Source of the DNA: CAZECR01 sp964510495
GTDB taxonomy: Bacteria > Patescibacteriota > Patescibacteriia > Magasanikbacterales > GWA2-37-8
Assembly: GCA_964510495.1 (NCBI GenBank)
Contig: CAZECR010000017.1
Coordinates: forward strand, 1-22,490
DNA: 22,490 nucleotides
Reading direction: 5' to 3'
Shown here: piece by piece, positions 6,686-14,501 of the stretch
Position numbering within the stretch: the stretch's first letter is position 1
How the letters are laid out: each line of letters opens with the position of its first letter
Notes under the pieces: model-generated
The model's input: only the letters and a program-made list of their open reading frames with translations
Databases searched by the model: none
Told to the model about the DNA's origin: nothing
Made by a program: the position numbers and the translations under genes

Positions 6686-7288
6686 TTATTTCGCATCAGC
6701 TAATTCAACAACTTTCTTAACCGGTTTAACTTTAGCAACCTTTTTCTGCATATACACTTCAATTGAAGCGCGGCGCACCCCAAACTGGTTAACTTCCTTA
6801 CGGGGAGCATCTAACCACACGTCAAAACGGTTACAGCCGTAGCGGGAATTCATACGGTCATCAACCGTAAACTCAACATTACCATATTTTTCCTGGATAG
6901 CAGCGTCAGCAAACGTAAGCTTAAGCTTCGTACCAAATGGCAAACAGTTGTTGGCAACCATACCCATATAAACATGCTTACCAGAAGCAGCCGTAAAAGG
7001 GTCGCTATCGGTTTGGTCAGGAGTACTTGAATAAGCGGTAAGTACTGCAGCAATTTGCTTATCTGGCTTAGGAGCCTCGGGCACAACCACCGGAGCTACA
7101 GGGGCAATCGGGGCAGTTTCGCTAACCATAGCTAAAGTAGTGGTTTTTTGTTTAATTTCAGCGGTTTTACGAGCATCGATAGCCTGAGCAATTGCTGGAT
7201 GAGCAGTTTGGATCAAAATGGCTAAGATTAGGGCAAAAACCTGTGAAACAGTACTGATTTTGGCTAACTTATGGGCAAAGTTGGTCAT
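6686..7288 (-). CDS. Exported 3D-domain protein (double-psi beta-barrel)
   Basis: The 200-residue protein has an N-terminal membrane or signal segment (about 15-35, ending near AIAQA), a Pro/Ala/Val-rich linker, and a 3D domain. The domain is recognised by LTAYSSTPDQTDSDPF, then GMVANNCLPFGTKLKL, VDDRMNSRYG and FDVWLD; three aspartates give the family its name. It ends in a Lys/Val-rich tail. 3D domains occur in cell-wall lytic enzymes related to MltA and in Rpf-type proteins of Gram-positives, so a role at the cell wall is likely. It is divergent from a class A PBP and shares its promoter region, which fits cell-wall remodelling. The start ATG overlaps the stop of a possible eight-codon leader. 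Confidence 0.8.
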   Translation of the reverse strand: MTNFAHKLAKISTVSQVFALILAILIQTAHPAIAQAIDARKTAEIKQKTTTLAMVSETAPIAPVAPVVVPEAPKPDKQIAAVLTAYSSTPDQTDSDPFTAASGKHVYMGMVANNCLPFGTKLKLTFADAAIQEKYGNVEFTVDDRMNSRYGCNRFDVWLDAPRKEVNQFGVRRASIEVYMQKKVAKVKPVKKVVELADAK

Positions 7289-7311
7289 ATGCAGTAATTA
7301 AAAGATACCAT
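7285..7311 (-). CDS. Possible 8-codon leader peptide coupled to the 3D-domain gene
   Basis: On the minus strand AGGAG (7326-7322) stands 10 bases before ATG 7311, which opens MVSFNYCI and stops at TGA 7287-7285. The TGA overlaps the ATG (7288-7286) of the 3D-domain gene as ATGA. That gene has no Shine-Dalgarno at normal distance, so translational coupling through this leader would explain its expression. Too short to prove by eye. Confidence 0.4.
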   Translation of the reverse strand: MVSFNYCI

Positions 7312-7323
7312 ATACTGGTATCT
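7303..7323. repeat. 7-bp inverted repeat in the leader of the 3D-domain gene
   Basis: AGATACC (7303-7309) and GGTATCT (7317-7323) flank seven bases. As RNA it would form a hairpin covering part of the AGGAG and the leader ATG, so it could control translation; as DNA it could be an operator. Confidence 0.45.
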
Positions 7324-7339
7324 CCTGAGTTAACGACAA

Positions 7340-7368
7340 ATGATACCATAAAACGACCCTTTTGTCAA
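7340..7368 (-). promoter_or_regulatory. Promoter of the 3D-domain gene
   Basis: Minus-strand -35 TTGACA (7368-7363), 17-base spacer, -10 TATCAT (7345-7340); predicted start near 7333. Its -35 lies on the same bases as that of the divergent PBP promoter. Confidence 0.75.
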
Positions 7369-7390
7369 TGGCTGGCGGGTGGGGTATAAT
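7362..7390 (+). promoter_or_regulatory. Promoter of the class A PBP gene
   Basis: TTGTCA (7362-7367), 17-base spacer, perfect TATAAT (7385-7390); predicted start near 7397, leaving about 57 bases of leader. The leader can form a TTTCCG/CGGAAA hairpin (about 7408-7434). This rules out a GTG start at 7379. Confidence 0.75.
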
Positions 7391-7453
7391 GACAGCACCC
7401 TTATATTTCCGGCCTCTCTCGAGCTACGGAAACACCCTCATTATTACTCTGGT

Positions 7454-10288
7454 ATGCCAATTTTCTCACTCAAAAAAAAGAACAGTCGCTCCTATGGCGA
7501 TGTAGCAAACGAAGATCGATCAAGTTTGCGTTCACGCATTCGTAGTTGGGACAAAAAAAAGATTCTGAAAGGTATACTGCTCACAGCGGCGATCTTTTTT
7601 GTTGCTGGCACAGCCATGGTACTCGTGATCAGTCGCGACTTGCCTGACCCGAGCGACTTAACCAAACTTAAAATAGCTGAAAGTAGTAAAATCTACGATC
7701 GAACCGGCGAACATGTCTTGTATGAAATTTACCAGGGTCAAAAACGCACCATCGTTCCCTTGGACAAAATTGCACCCCTGGCCGTCAAAGCGACTATCGC
7801 CATCGAAGATAAACATTTTTATGAACATAGCGGTGTCCGAGTAACCAGTATTGCACGCGCGAGTTTTAACAACTTGATTGGGCGGAGCACTGGTGGTGGT
7901 GGCGCCTCCACACTTACGCAACAATTAATTAAAAACACTATTGGCGGCACAGCGCGCGGAGGCTTGGCTGGATTATTTCGTAAAATAAAAGAGGCCATCC
8001 TGGCAGTGCGGCTCGAAAAAAAATACACTAAGGATCAAATTTTAACGCTCTACCTTAACCAAATTCCATACGGTTCAGTCAATTATGGAATTGAGGCGGC
8101 GAGTCTTAGTTATTTCCACAAGAATTCTAAAGACCTTACCTTGCCCGAAGCAGCAACACTTGCCGCAATTATTCAATCGCCCACACGCTACCTCAATAAC
8201 TTGGATCTGCTAACGGGACGACGCAATACCGTACTAACGCTCATGCAGGAACAAGGCTACATAACAAAAGAGGAAATGACTGCAGCAAAAGAAACCAAGC
8301 TCGATATCACCCCAAACGCTGGTATCTTTGCAGCCCCCCACTTCGTCCTCTATGTTAAACAGCTTTTAGCAGAACAATTTGGCGAGGAAAACGTTGACAC
8401 AACGGGTTTGCGTGTTATTACGAGCCTCGATTACGACAAACAAGCTATCGCTGAAAAAATTGTTAAAGAACAAGGAGATAAGTTTGCTAAATCAGCTAAC
8501 GCTAACAACGCTGCACTGGTAGCTATTGACCCTAAAACCGCTCAGATTGTGAGTTTGGTCGGGTCGCGCGACTTTGCCAACAAAGAAATTGACGGACAAT
8601 TCAATGTTGCAGTTCTTGGCAAACGCCAACCGGGTTCGTCGTTTAAACCGTTTGTCTATGCCGCGGCTTTTGAAAAAGGGTATACTCCCGACACGGTTCT
8701 CTATGATGTAAAAACAAATTTTGGTAATTACGAACCGGGCAACTACGACGGCCTCGAACATGGTTTGGTAACAATGCGTAAGGCGCTCCAGGGTTCGCTC
8801 AATATTCCCGCCGTGCAGACGCTCTATTTAGCGGGACTTAAAAATACTCTCGATTTCGCCAAGCGCTTCGGTTACACCACGTTTACTGGAGACCCGGGAC
8901 TAAGCTTGGTGCTCGGCGGATCAGAAGTTAATTTACTTGAACACACCGATGCGTACGCAACACTCGCCAACAATGGTGTCTACCACCCAACAGTTGCGAT
9001 TCTTAAAGTAACCGATTCAAAAGGCAATATTCTCTACGAATGGAAAGATACCCAGGGGACAGCCGCCATAACACCAGAACTAGCCGCAACAATTTCAAAT
9101 GTCTTGTCTGACGACGCTGCCCGCGGCTATATTTTCGGTCGTGGTGGAAGTCTCACGTTGCCGGGCCGCCCTGCTGCTGCAAAAACCGGTACTACCAACG
9201 ACAGCAAAGACGCTTGGACAATGGGGTACACCCCTTCGCTCGCGGCTGGTGTTTGGGTGGGCAACACTATTCCTTCTCCTATGAAAGGTGGCGGAAACAC
9301 CTTAGCCGGTGCGATCTGGAATCAATTTATGAGAGCCGCCCTAGCCAGCACCACCCCTGAAAAGTTTCCCGCTCCTCCTCCTAATACGGCCGATAAGGCA
9401 GTACTCCGCGGTAATGATGGTGGCATAAAATTACCAATCAACAGCGTTACTGGTAGAATCGCCACCTCTTCTACACCGCCTGAATTAGTTGTGGAAAAAA
9501 CGTTCTTACCTCCCCACACCATTTTGTACTACGTTGACAAAGACAATCCACGTGGTCCTGCACCATCTAACCCCGCAAACGATCCTCAATTTACTATTTG
9601 GGAGCAGGCACTTCAAAACTGGGTTCTTCGTCTACAAGAAGCCGGTAAACCAGTAACGCTTGAGGAGCCGCCGACTGAAACCGACGATACTTTATCGCCG
9701 GAATTAGCTCCTACTGTCCAAATTATCTCACCCGAGAACAACGCTACACTGGGCGATCGCAATCTGTCCTTCACAGTTACGGCCGGTGCTCCCAATGGTA
9801 TCGCTCGCGTCGAGTACTTTATCGACAGCCAATCGGTTGGCCGAAATACAGCCCCACCATTCTCGCTTTCTTACTACGCCAAGACACTTGCCAAAGGTAC
9901 ACATACCCTTAAAGTAATTGCAGCGGATGATAGCGGAAACGCATCAAGCGCTCAAATAACCTTCAACCTTACCGCAGAGCTCGACCCGGCGAGTGTTGAG
10001 TGGTTTGACGGCTCGTCAGTGTCCCTTACCGACAGTGACTTCCCGCGCGTCATGTCACTCACCCCTTTTCGCTGGGAAGATGCTGCCAACATTAAAATCA
10101 ACTTGGTTTCGGGGAGTGATAAAAAACAAATTTATGAATTTACTCCGGCGAGTGACAAAGTATTTGCTGGACAACTCTCCTTTACCTGGAAACACTCGCC
10201 CGGAAACGGCACATTCACGCTTCAAGCCATCTTGACCGACAAAAAGGGGGTGGTTTCGCAAAAAGATTTAGCTATTACCATTCAATAA
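7454..10288 (+). CDS. Class A penicillin-binding protein (transglycosylase/transpeptidase) with Ig-like tail
   Basis: This bifunctional enzyme polymerises lipid II into glycan strands and cross-links the peptides outside the membrane. The 944-residue product has a cytoplasmic basic tail, one membrane helix (about 38-60), and a GT51 domain with AIEDKHFYEH (catalytic Glu118) and STLTQQLIKN. The transpeptidase domain carries S395-x-x-K398 (PGSSFKPF), S448-L-N450 and K577-T-G-T. A C-terminal region from about residue 750 contains an Ig-like domain of the bacterial PBP1C/Big type (VQIISPENNATL to AADDSGNASSAQITF) and a further beta-rich segment. ATG 7454 was chosen because the promoter's TATAAT lies inside the upstream open frame. 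No Shine-Dalgarno is visible. All catalytic motifs are intact. It is divergent from the 3D-domain gene, and the next gene follows after three bases. Confidence 0.95.
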   Translation: MPIFSLKKKNSRSYGDVANEDRSSLRSRIRSWDKKKILKGILLTAAIFFVAGTAMVLVISRDLPDPSDLTKLKIAESSKIYDRTGEHVLYEIYQGQKRTIVPLDKIAPLAVKATIAIEDKHFYEHSGVRVTSIARASFNNLIGRSTGGGGASTLTQQLIKNTIGGTARGGLAGLFRKIKEAILAVRLEKKYTKDQILTLYLNQIPYGSVNYGIEAASLSYFHKNSKDLTLPEAATLAAIIQSPTRYLNNLDLLTGRRNTVLTLMQEQGYITKEEMTAAKETKLDITPNAGIFAAPHFVLYVKQLLAEQFGEENVDTTGLRVITSLDYDKQAIAEKIVKEQGDKFAKSANANNAALVAIDPKTAQIVSLVGSRDFANKEIDGQFNVAVLGKRQPGSSFKPFVYAAAFEKGYTPDTVLYDVKTNFGNYEPGNYDGLEHGLVTMRKALQGSLNIPAVQTLYLAGLKNTLDFAKRFGYTTFTGDPGLSLVLGGSEVNLLEHTDAYATLANNGVYHPTVAILKVTDSKGNILYEWKDTQGTAAITPELAATISNVLSDDAARGYIFGRGGSLTLPGRPAAAKTGTTNDSKDAWTMGYTPSLAAGVWVGNTIPSPMKGGGNTLAGAIWNQFMRAALASTTPEKFPAPPPNTADKAVLRGNDGGIKLPINSVTGRIATSSTPPELVVEKTFLPPHTILYYVDKDNPRGPAPSNPANDPQFTIWEQALQNWVLRLQEAGKPVTLEEPPTETDDTLSPELAPTVQIISPENNATLGDRNLSFTVTAGAPNGIARVEYFIDSQSVGRNTAPPFSLSYYAKTLAKGTHTLKVIAADDSGNASSAQITFNLTAELDPASVEWFDGSSVSLTDSDFPRVMSLTPFRWEDAANIKINLVSGSDKKQIYEFTPASDKVFAGQLSFTWKHSPGNGTFTLQAILTDKKGVVSQKDLAITIQ

Positions 10289-10291
10289 TAT

Positions 10292-10708
10292 ATGTTGGAG
10301 AACGACTATTCCCCATTATCCCGTAACCAACCAATCTTACGGGAGCGACCTTATGCAGAGTTAAGTCAAAGCCAAATTAATAGTATGGTGGCCGACCTTA
10401 CTCGTGAACATACGAAAGTTGTTCGTGATACTACGCTTTCTGAAGCAGATCGCAGTAAACGTCTGGCGGATATTGTTTTTAATACCGCTAATTTATTCCA
10501 AGAACTCCTCGATAGATACGGTATTACCGATACCACACCCATACTTAATTTTACCACCACATCATTTGATCAACTTGTGGAGCGCTTACGTTTTTTAGAA
10601 AGTCTCGATCACGACGAAGCGACGGGCCCAACAAAACGAATTGTTGGACTGAATGGAAAAGAGCTTACCGCACTCTATCAGAAACACTTCCCTCAAAAGG
10701 CCGCATAA
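10292..10708 (+). CDS. Unknown 138-residue protein cotranscribed with the PBP
   Basis: I do not recognise the family. The product is soluble, without a signal or membrane segment, and predicted mostly helical: an N-terminal Arg/Pro-rich stretch, a long charged helix (about 27-75, LSQSQINSMVADLTREHTK onward), and a C-terminal helical part ending in GKELTALYQKHFP. Only three bases separate it from the PBP stop, and no promoter or Shine-Dalgarno lies in between, so it is very probably in the same operon and translated by coupling. It ends in a shared bidirectional terminator with dnaN. A link to cell-wall synthesis is inferred from position only. Confidence 0.75.
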   Translation: MLENDYSPLSRNQPILRERPYAELSQSQINSMVADLTREHTKVVRDTTLSEADRSKRLADIVFNTANLFQELLDRYGITDTTPILNFTTTSFDQLVERLRFLESLDHDEATGPTKRIVGLNGKELTALYQKHFPQKAA

Positions 10709-10746
10709 TTAAAAACCAGCCATTTAGGTGGCTGGTTTTTTAATTT
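10707..10746. terminator. Bidirectional terminator between the PBP operon and dnaN
   Basis: AATTAAAAACCAGCC and GGCTGGTTTTTTAATT form a stem of about 15 bp around a short loop. It lies between convergent genes and overlaps both stop codons. Confidence 0.9.
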
Positions 10747-11869
10747 ATTGCCGAACCGGCATGACAATATACAAAAAACTTTTATCTTCTTCCGGAAAGA
10801 GTACGCAGGGGCTGTCGCCATTGATAACTTTCAGTTGAATTTTGTCGCCCGTTATATTGTTCAGGCCGTCGAGTAAGTAGCGGTGGCTAAGAAGTACTGT
10901 GTTGTCCTCTCCGGACACGCTAGCGGGCACCTCCGCGCTATATTCACCCGTCTGGGTAGAAGACGAGGTTATCTTTACAGAGCCTTCCGCCTGACTCAGT
11001 GCAAGCGTCACCGCGTTAACTCCTGTTGTTGTAAAAAGGCCAGCTGCTTTGATAGCTTTGCTTAAGTCGTTTGATGCCACCACAGCGGTCGTTTTAAATT
11101 CAGTTGGGATAATTTGAGTATAATCAGGATATGCGCCTTCAATCAGGCGAGACGTCATTTGAATATTGTTGAAGTGGAGCGCGATTTGGTTCGGTGTTAT
11201 GAGGAGTCGAGCGTTTTCTTCTTCGCCCACAGTACTTAGGGCCGAAAGGACATGTACCATTTCTACCGCTGTGCGACCAGGAATAACTGTTTTGAGTTGA
11301 TCCGTTCCTTGGAGCAAATGAATTTTCTTTTCAGCTAAGCGGTAGCTATCGGTAGCAGCCAGAACAACTTCGCGTTCACTCGCGATGTTACAAGAAAAAA
11401 AGACGCCGGCAAGTTCGGGCCGAATATCGTTCTTAGCTACTGCTGGGAGCACTTGAGAAAGCCCTCGTTTTAGTTCTTCCGCCTTAATCACAAAACCTTG
11501 TCCGTCTTCAAGGGTTGGGACAACAGGGAACTCGTCTGCTGGGGTACCCTTAATTTTAGTAAACGATTTACCGGCTGAAATAAGAAGTTCGTTTTCTTGG
11601 AGTTCGATATCCACTTTTTCTTCAGCCAAGAGGTTAATGAAATCGAGGAGGGTTCGGGCAGGAACCGTAAATTGGCCAGGGGCTTCCACCTTGGCCCGAA
11701 CGAGCACCGTAATTGCCAAATCAAGGTTAGTGCCCACCACCTCTACTTTTTGAGCATCGGCTTTAAGCAAAATATTGTTCAGGATCGGCAAGTTCACGTT
11801 TTTTCCAGCCAGGCTACTTACAAGGGAAAGTGCTTGGAGAAAATTTTCTTTGGTGCAGGAGAATTTCAT
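10745..11869 (-). CDS. dnaN: DNA polymerase III beta subunit (sliding clamp)
   Basis: The beta clamp is a ring-shaped dimer that tethers DNA polymerase III to its template. The product has 374 residues, the usual length, with three clamp domains: N-terminal MKFSCTKENFLQALSLVSS, a central domain with KNDIRPELAGVFFS and ATDSYRLAEKK, and a C terminus ending FLYIVMPVRQ, close to the family's YLVMPMRL ending. An upstream ATG at 11935 is in frame but lies in AT-rich origin DNA, so MKFSC at 11869 is the start. No Shine-Dalgarno is evident. It lies downstream of dnaA in the same direction with 289 bases between, the arrangement seen in Bacillus, but recF and gyrB do not follow. Confidence 0.96.
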   Translation of the reverse strand: MKFSCTKENFLQALSLVSSLAGKNVNLPILNNILLKADAQKVEVVGTNLDLAITVLVRAKVEAPGQFTVPARTLLDFINLLAEEKVDIELQENELLISAGKSFTKIKGTPADEFPVVPTLEDGQGFVIKAEELKRGLSQVLPAVAKNDIRPELAGVFFSCNIASEREVVLAATDSYRLAEKKIHLLQGTDQLKTVIPGRTAVEMVHVLSALSTVGEEENARLLITPNQIALHFNNIQMTSRLIEGAYPDYTQIIPTEFKTTAVVASNDLSKAIKAAGLFTTTGVNAVTLALSQAEGSVKITSSSTQTGEYSAEVPASVSGEDNTVLLSHRYLLDGLNNITGDKIQLKVINGDSPCVLFPEEDKSFLYIVMPVRQ

Positions 11870-11879
11870 ACACAGATAT

Positions 11880-12174
11880 CGCTTTAGTATTATTTTAAAA
11901 TATTTATATTTATATATAATAGTAATAATAAGCACGGTGGATAGCGGGGATAAGTGCGTTATTACTCTTAGCTTAGCCTAAACACTGGTGGAATAACTTT
12001 TTTTGAAACGGGGATATTTTCAGCGGTCTTGTCAGTAACTTTTGTACCTTGGTCTTTGTTCGGGGATAACTCGTTTTTACTGGGGATGAAATCAAGGACT
12101 TTTCCAGAGGCGAAAGGCATCTTGTCCCCACCTTGTGCCCAGTTTATCCACTGTGATACTACACGTTATTCACA
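11880..12174. other. Probable chromosomal origin oriC (dnaA-dnaN intergenic)
   Basis: Read on the minus strand towards dnaN, the order matches the Bacillus subtilis basal unwinding system. There are DnaA boxes near the dnaA end: perfect TTATTCACA at 12166-12174 and TTATCCACT at 12144-12152 (both read on plus). TTATCCCC-like repeats on minus follow at 12081-12089, 12061-12069, 12009-12017 and 11945-11953, then a last box CTATCCACC (11944-11936). Next come a four-base GC-rich spacer (11935-11932), five DnaA-trio-like triplets TTA TTA TTA CTA TTA (11931-11917), and an almost pure AT stretch (about 11916-11885) as the unwinding element. The first dnaN codon follows directly. Confidence 0.75.
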
Positions 12175-13559
12175 TACAGCCGCTGTTTCAGTGATTCGAT
12201 TTCTTGTTTTAACTTCAAATCATTCTCGAGTTCGTTCTTAATTTTTTCGTGGGCATGCATCGCTGTAGTGTGATCGCGGTTACCAAGTCCCTCACCAATC
12301 GCCGGGTATGACATCTTTAATTCTTCGCGCATAAGGAACATGATTATCTGGCGCGGGAACGAAATCTTTTTTTCACGACTCTTTCCGCGCAAGTCTTCGG
12401 TTGAAACGTTGTAGACTTGTCCAACCGTTTCAATCAACTGGTCAGCAGTCATTGAGCGCCGCGTTGAGCCAGCTTCAAGACCGGAGAGTAAAGATTTGAT
12501 CGTTTCGGGGGTGGGGATCATGTTCTTCAATTGGTGAAAAACAATGATTTTATTGAGCGCGCCCTCGAGTTCACGGATGTTGCTTTGCACAACCGATGCA
12601 ATAGTTTGAATGATCTTAGGTTCAAGCATAAACGATTTTTCGGCGCACTTGCGTTCGAGAATGGCGACACGCGTTTCAAAGTCTGGTGCGGAAACATCAG
12701 CGATCATGCCCCACTCAAAACGCGACTTGAGGCGGTCTTCGAGCGCTGGAATTGCTTTTGGTGGACGGTCGGAAGTGATGACCACCTGCTTGTTTTGTTG
12801 GTGTAATTCGTTAAAAGTGTGAAAAAAAGATTCTTGCGTGCGATCTTTACCGGCTATGAACTGAATATCATCGATAAGAAGCAGATCAACGTGGCGGTAG
12901 CGATTTTGAAAATCTTTGGCTCCCCCATCTTTAATGGAAGAGATGAAGTCGTTGGAAAACTTCTCAGCACTGACGTAGAGAATAACAATACCTGGATTTT
13001 TTTTGGTTAATTCGTTACCAATAGCTTGGAGCAAGTGGGTTTTGCCGAGCCCAACACCGCCATAAATAAAGAGTGGGTTGTAGGCAACGCCAGGCCTGGC
13101 CGCGACCGCCTGAGCTGCGGCATAGGCGAGCTCGCTGCCGCCACCAACTACGAAGTTATCAAAAGTGTATTTAGGGTTTATAATGAACGCGCCACCAGTT
13201 TCGTTGCCGCCTAAGCGCTGCGGAGCGGCTTGGGTAAACTGTAAGTTCGTGTTGAATTCAACCGGTTTAGTTTCGGTGTGGAAAACAACGGGTGATTCGG
13301 CAATATTTTTGATGTTATCAATCTTGTATTCCAGCTTTTTAATTGGTTTTTCAGTGATACGTTCGAGCGACTTAATAACCGTTTGGTGGTATTTTTTTTC
13401 AAGCCACGCTTTGGTAAAAGCGTTGGGAACACAGAGGAGAACCTGGCCTTCCTGCACTGAAATTATGCCCGTATTTTTGAACCAGGTAATAAAATTCGCT
13501 TTTGAGATGCTCAGTTCAAGTTCAGCGAGGACAGCTTGCCAGAGTTCACTGTTATTCAT
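12159..13559 (-). CDS. dnaA: Chromosomal replication initiator DnaA
   Basis: DnaA binds DnaA boxes, forms an ATP-dependent filament at oriC, melts the DNA and loads the helicase. The 466-residue product has the four classical domains: domain I (about 1-80, WQAVLAELELSISKANFITWF), a short linker, and AAA+ domain III with Walker A GGVGLGKTH (about 166-174), Walker B LLLIDDIQF and sensor motif VVITSDRPPKAI. Domain IV carries the DNA-binding helix-turn-helix signature GNRDHTTAMHAHEKI. Length and motifs are complete. The ATG at 13559 gives the normal domain I start; upstream there is no Shine-Dalgarno. A palindrome and a weak promoter precede it. It is divergent from rpmH, which in many bacteria also flanks dnaA. 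Confidence 0.97.
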   Translation of the reverse strand: MNNSELWQAVLAELELSISKANFITWFKNTGIISVQEGQVLLCVPNAFTKAWLEKKYHQTVIKSLERITEKPIKKLEYKIDNIKNIAESPVVFHTETKPVEFNTNLQFTQAAPQRLGGNETGGAFIINPKYTFDNFVVGGGSELAYAAAQAVAARPGVAYNPLFIYGGVGLGKTHLLQAIGNELTKKNPGIVILYVSAEKFSNDFISSIKDGGAKDFQNRYRHVDLLLIDDIQFIAGKDRTQESFFHTFNELHQQNKQVVITSDRPPKAIPALEDRLKSRFEWGMIADVSAPDFETRVAILERKCAEKSFMLEPKIIQTIASVVQSNIRELEGALNKIIVFHQLKNMIPTPETIKSLLSGLEAGSTRRSMTADQLIETVGQVYNVSTEDLRGKSREKKISFPRQIIMFLMREELKMSYPAIGEGLGNRDHTTAMHAHEKIKNELENDLKLKQEIESLKQRLYVNNV

Positions 13560-13574
13560 AAAAAGCTTATTTTA

Positions 13575-13594
13575 GAGTAATTTTACTCATTCTA
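13575..13594 (-). promoter_or_regulatory. dnaA upstream region: palindrome at a possible transcription start
   Basis: GAGTAA-TT-TTACTC (13575-13588) is a perfect 6+6 inverted repeat. It abuts a -10-like TAGAAT (13594-13589 on minus); a transcript starting seven bases later would begin at the palindrome centre. The matching -35 (TTCCCT) is weak. An operator or an RNA hairpin for dnaA control is possible. Confidence 0.4.
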
Positions 13595-13659
13595 ACACAA
13601 CGTTTGTTTTTAGGGAAAGCAAGCCAAAAGACTTGGGTGGGGACAGACTGTTAATAACC

Positions 13660-13668
13660 TGTGGATAG
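13660..13668 (-). promoter_or_regulatory. DnaA box upstream of dnaA
   Basis: CTATCCACA on the minus strand matches TTATNCACA at 8 of 9 positions. Lying about 100 bases upstream of dnaA, it may serve autoregulation. The rest of 13595-13750 is GC-richer and shows no gene that I can identify. Confidence 0.5.
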
Positions 13669-13749
13669 TTTTGTTTTAGTCCGGGAAGTGGGCAACCGCC
13701 GGGCACAGGTCTGGAATGAACACCGGAAAGCTCCTTGACACCACCCAGT

Positions 13750-13778
13750 TTGACTAAACCTAGAAACTAGTGTAGTGT
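13750..13778 (+). promoter_or_regulatory. Possible promoter of rpmH
   Basis: TTGACT (13750-13755), 17-base spacer, TAGTGT (13773-13778). The -35 is good, the -10 mediocre. Predicted start near 13785, about 33 bases before the rpmH ATG. Confidence 0.45.
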
Positions 13779-13817
13779 ATGAACATTGTTGCCACCTAAG
13801 TATTCCTTTTTTATACT

Positions 13818-13991
13818 ATGTCTACCAAACGAACGTATCAGCCAAAGAAGCGCAAACGTGCTAAAACACACGGCTTTCGTGCTCGCATGGCTACCAAACA
13901 AGGACGTACCGTGCTCGCTCGCCGCCGCGCTAAAGGCCGCAAAAAATTAACGGTCTCGGACGAAAAGAAGGGCAAGCGCCTCCGCAAGTAA
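13818..13991 (+). CDS. rpmH: 50S ribosomal protein L34
   Basis: L34 is a small basic protein of the large ribosomal subunit. The 57-residue product carries the nearly invariant family sequence: KRTYQPKKRKRAKTHGFRAR at the start, then GRTVLARRRAKGRKKLTV. It is about ten residues longer than typical L34 (44-47), because of a charged C-terminal tail (DEKKGKRLRK). There is no Shine-Dalgarno before ATG 13818. It is divergent from dnaA and followed by a strong terminator that separates it from rnpA, so the usual rpmH-rnpA readthrough operon is partly insulated here. Confidence 0.95.
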   Translation: MSTKRTYQPKKRKRAKTHGFRARMATKQGRTVLARRRAKGRKKLTVSDEKKGKRLRK

Positions 13992-14002
13992 AAACGCATA
14001 AC

Positions 14003-14038
14003 AAAAGCCCGTTCTTGGATTATCAAGGACGGGCTTTT
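14003..14038 (+). terminator. Strong terminator after rpmH
   Basis: AAAAGCCCGT (14003-14012) pairs with ACGGGCTTTT (14029-14038), with an inner CTTG/CAAG stem. It lies between rpmH and rnpA and also has a T-rich flank for leftward transcripts. Confidence 0.9.
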
Positions 14039-14074
14039 ATGTTAGTATTGTTTTGTTGGGCACCTATCTATTCT

Positions 14075-14470
14075 ATGCTTCCTTTAGAAAACCGTCTTAA
14101 AAAAGTTCGTGACTTTACCCTGGTCACCAAATACGGCCGTTGGCTTAACGGTAGCTTTGTTGACCTCAAAGTACTTAATTTAGAAAAAAGTATTTCACTA
14201 TTTCCAGCTAAAGAAGATCCTGAAAGTTTTAAAAAACAGCTTAAACTAGCCTTTGCAGTCGGTTTAAAAATTTCCAAAAAGGCCGTTGTACGCAATCGTT
14301 TACGTCGCCAGCTTCGTGAAGTCGTACGGCTTGCTTTTAAGACTGGAGCCGCACAGCCAGGTTTTTTTGTATTAATTGTTGCCCGCAAAGAAGCTTTGGG
14401 CAAAGAATACGATGTCTTAGCGGCCGACCTCACGGCGCTTTTGAAACGCTCCGGAATCTGCAAAATGTAG
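14075..14470 (+). CDS. rnpA: Ribonuclease P protein component
   Basis: RnpA binds RNase P RNA and helps mature the 5' ends of tRNAs. The 131-residue product begins LPLENRLKKVRDFTLVTKYG, matching the RL.....F..v...G pattern of the family, and contains the RNR signature SKKAVVRNRLRRQLREVVR used for RNA contact. It is rich in Lys and Arg. ATG 14075 was chosen because it gives the normal N terminus; an upstream in-frame ATG lies in the rpmH terminator. No Shine-Dalgarno or clear promoter is visible, so expression may depend on readthrough or a weak promoter at 14040-14074. yidD follows after 31 bases. Confidence 0.93.
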   Translation: MLPLENRLKKVRDFTLVTKYGRWLNGSFVDLKVLNLEKSISLFPAKEDPESFKKQLKLAFAVGLKISKKAVVRNRLRRQLREVVRLAFKTGAAQPGFFVLIVARKEALGKEYDVLAADLTALLKRSGICKM

Positions 14471-14501
14471 TCGCCCCGGTCGCATAGCTGCGCTTGTTTT
14501 T

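Noticed and set aside
7379..7453. GTG start 25 codons upstream for the PBP
   Set aside because: The frame here contains the promoter's TATAAT (7385-7390), and the predicted transcript begins near 7397.
11870..11935. N-terminal extension of dnaN
   Set aside because: It translates AT-rich origin DNA including the trio triplets; MKFSC is the usual clamp start.
13670..13750. SRP RNA or RNase P RNA fragment around AGTCCGGG
   Set aside because: Only a short stretch resembles either; the invariant loop sequences and the required length are missing.
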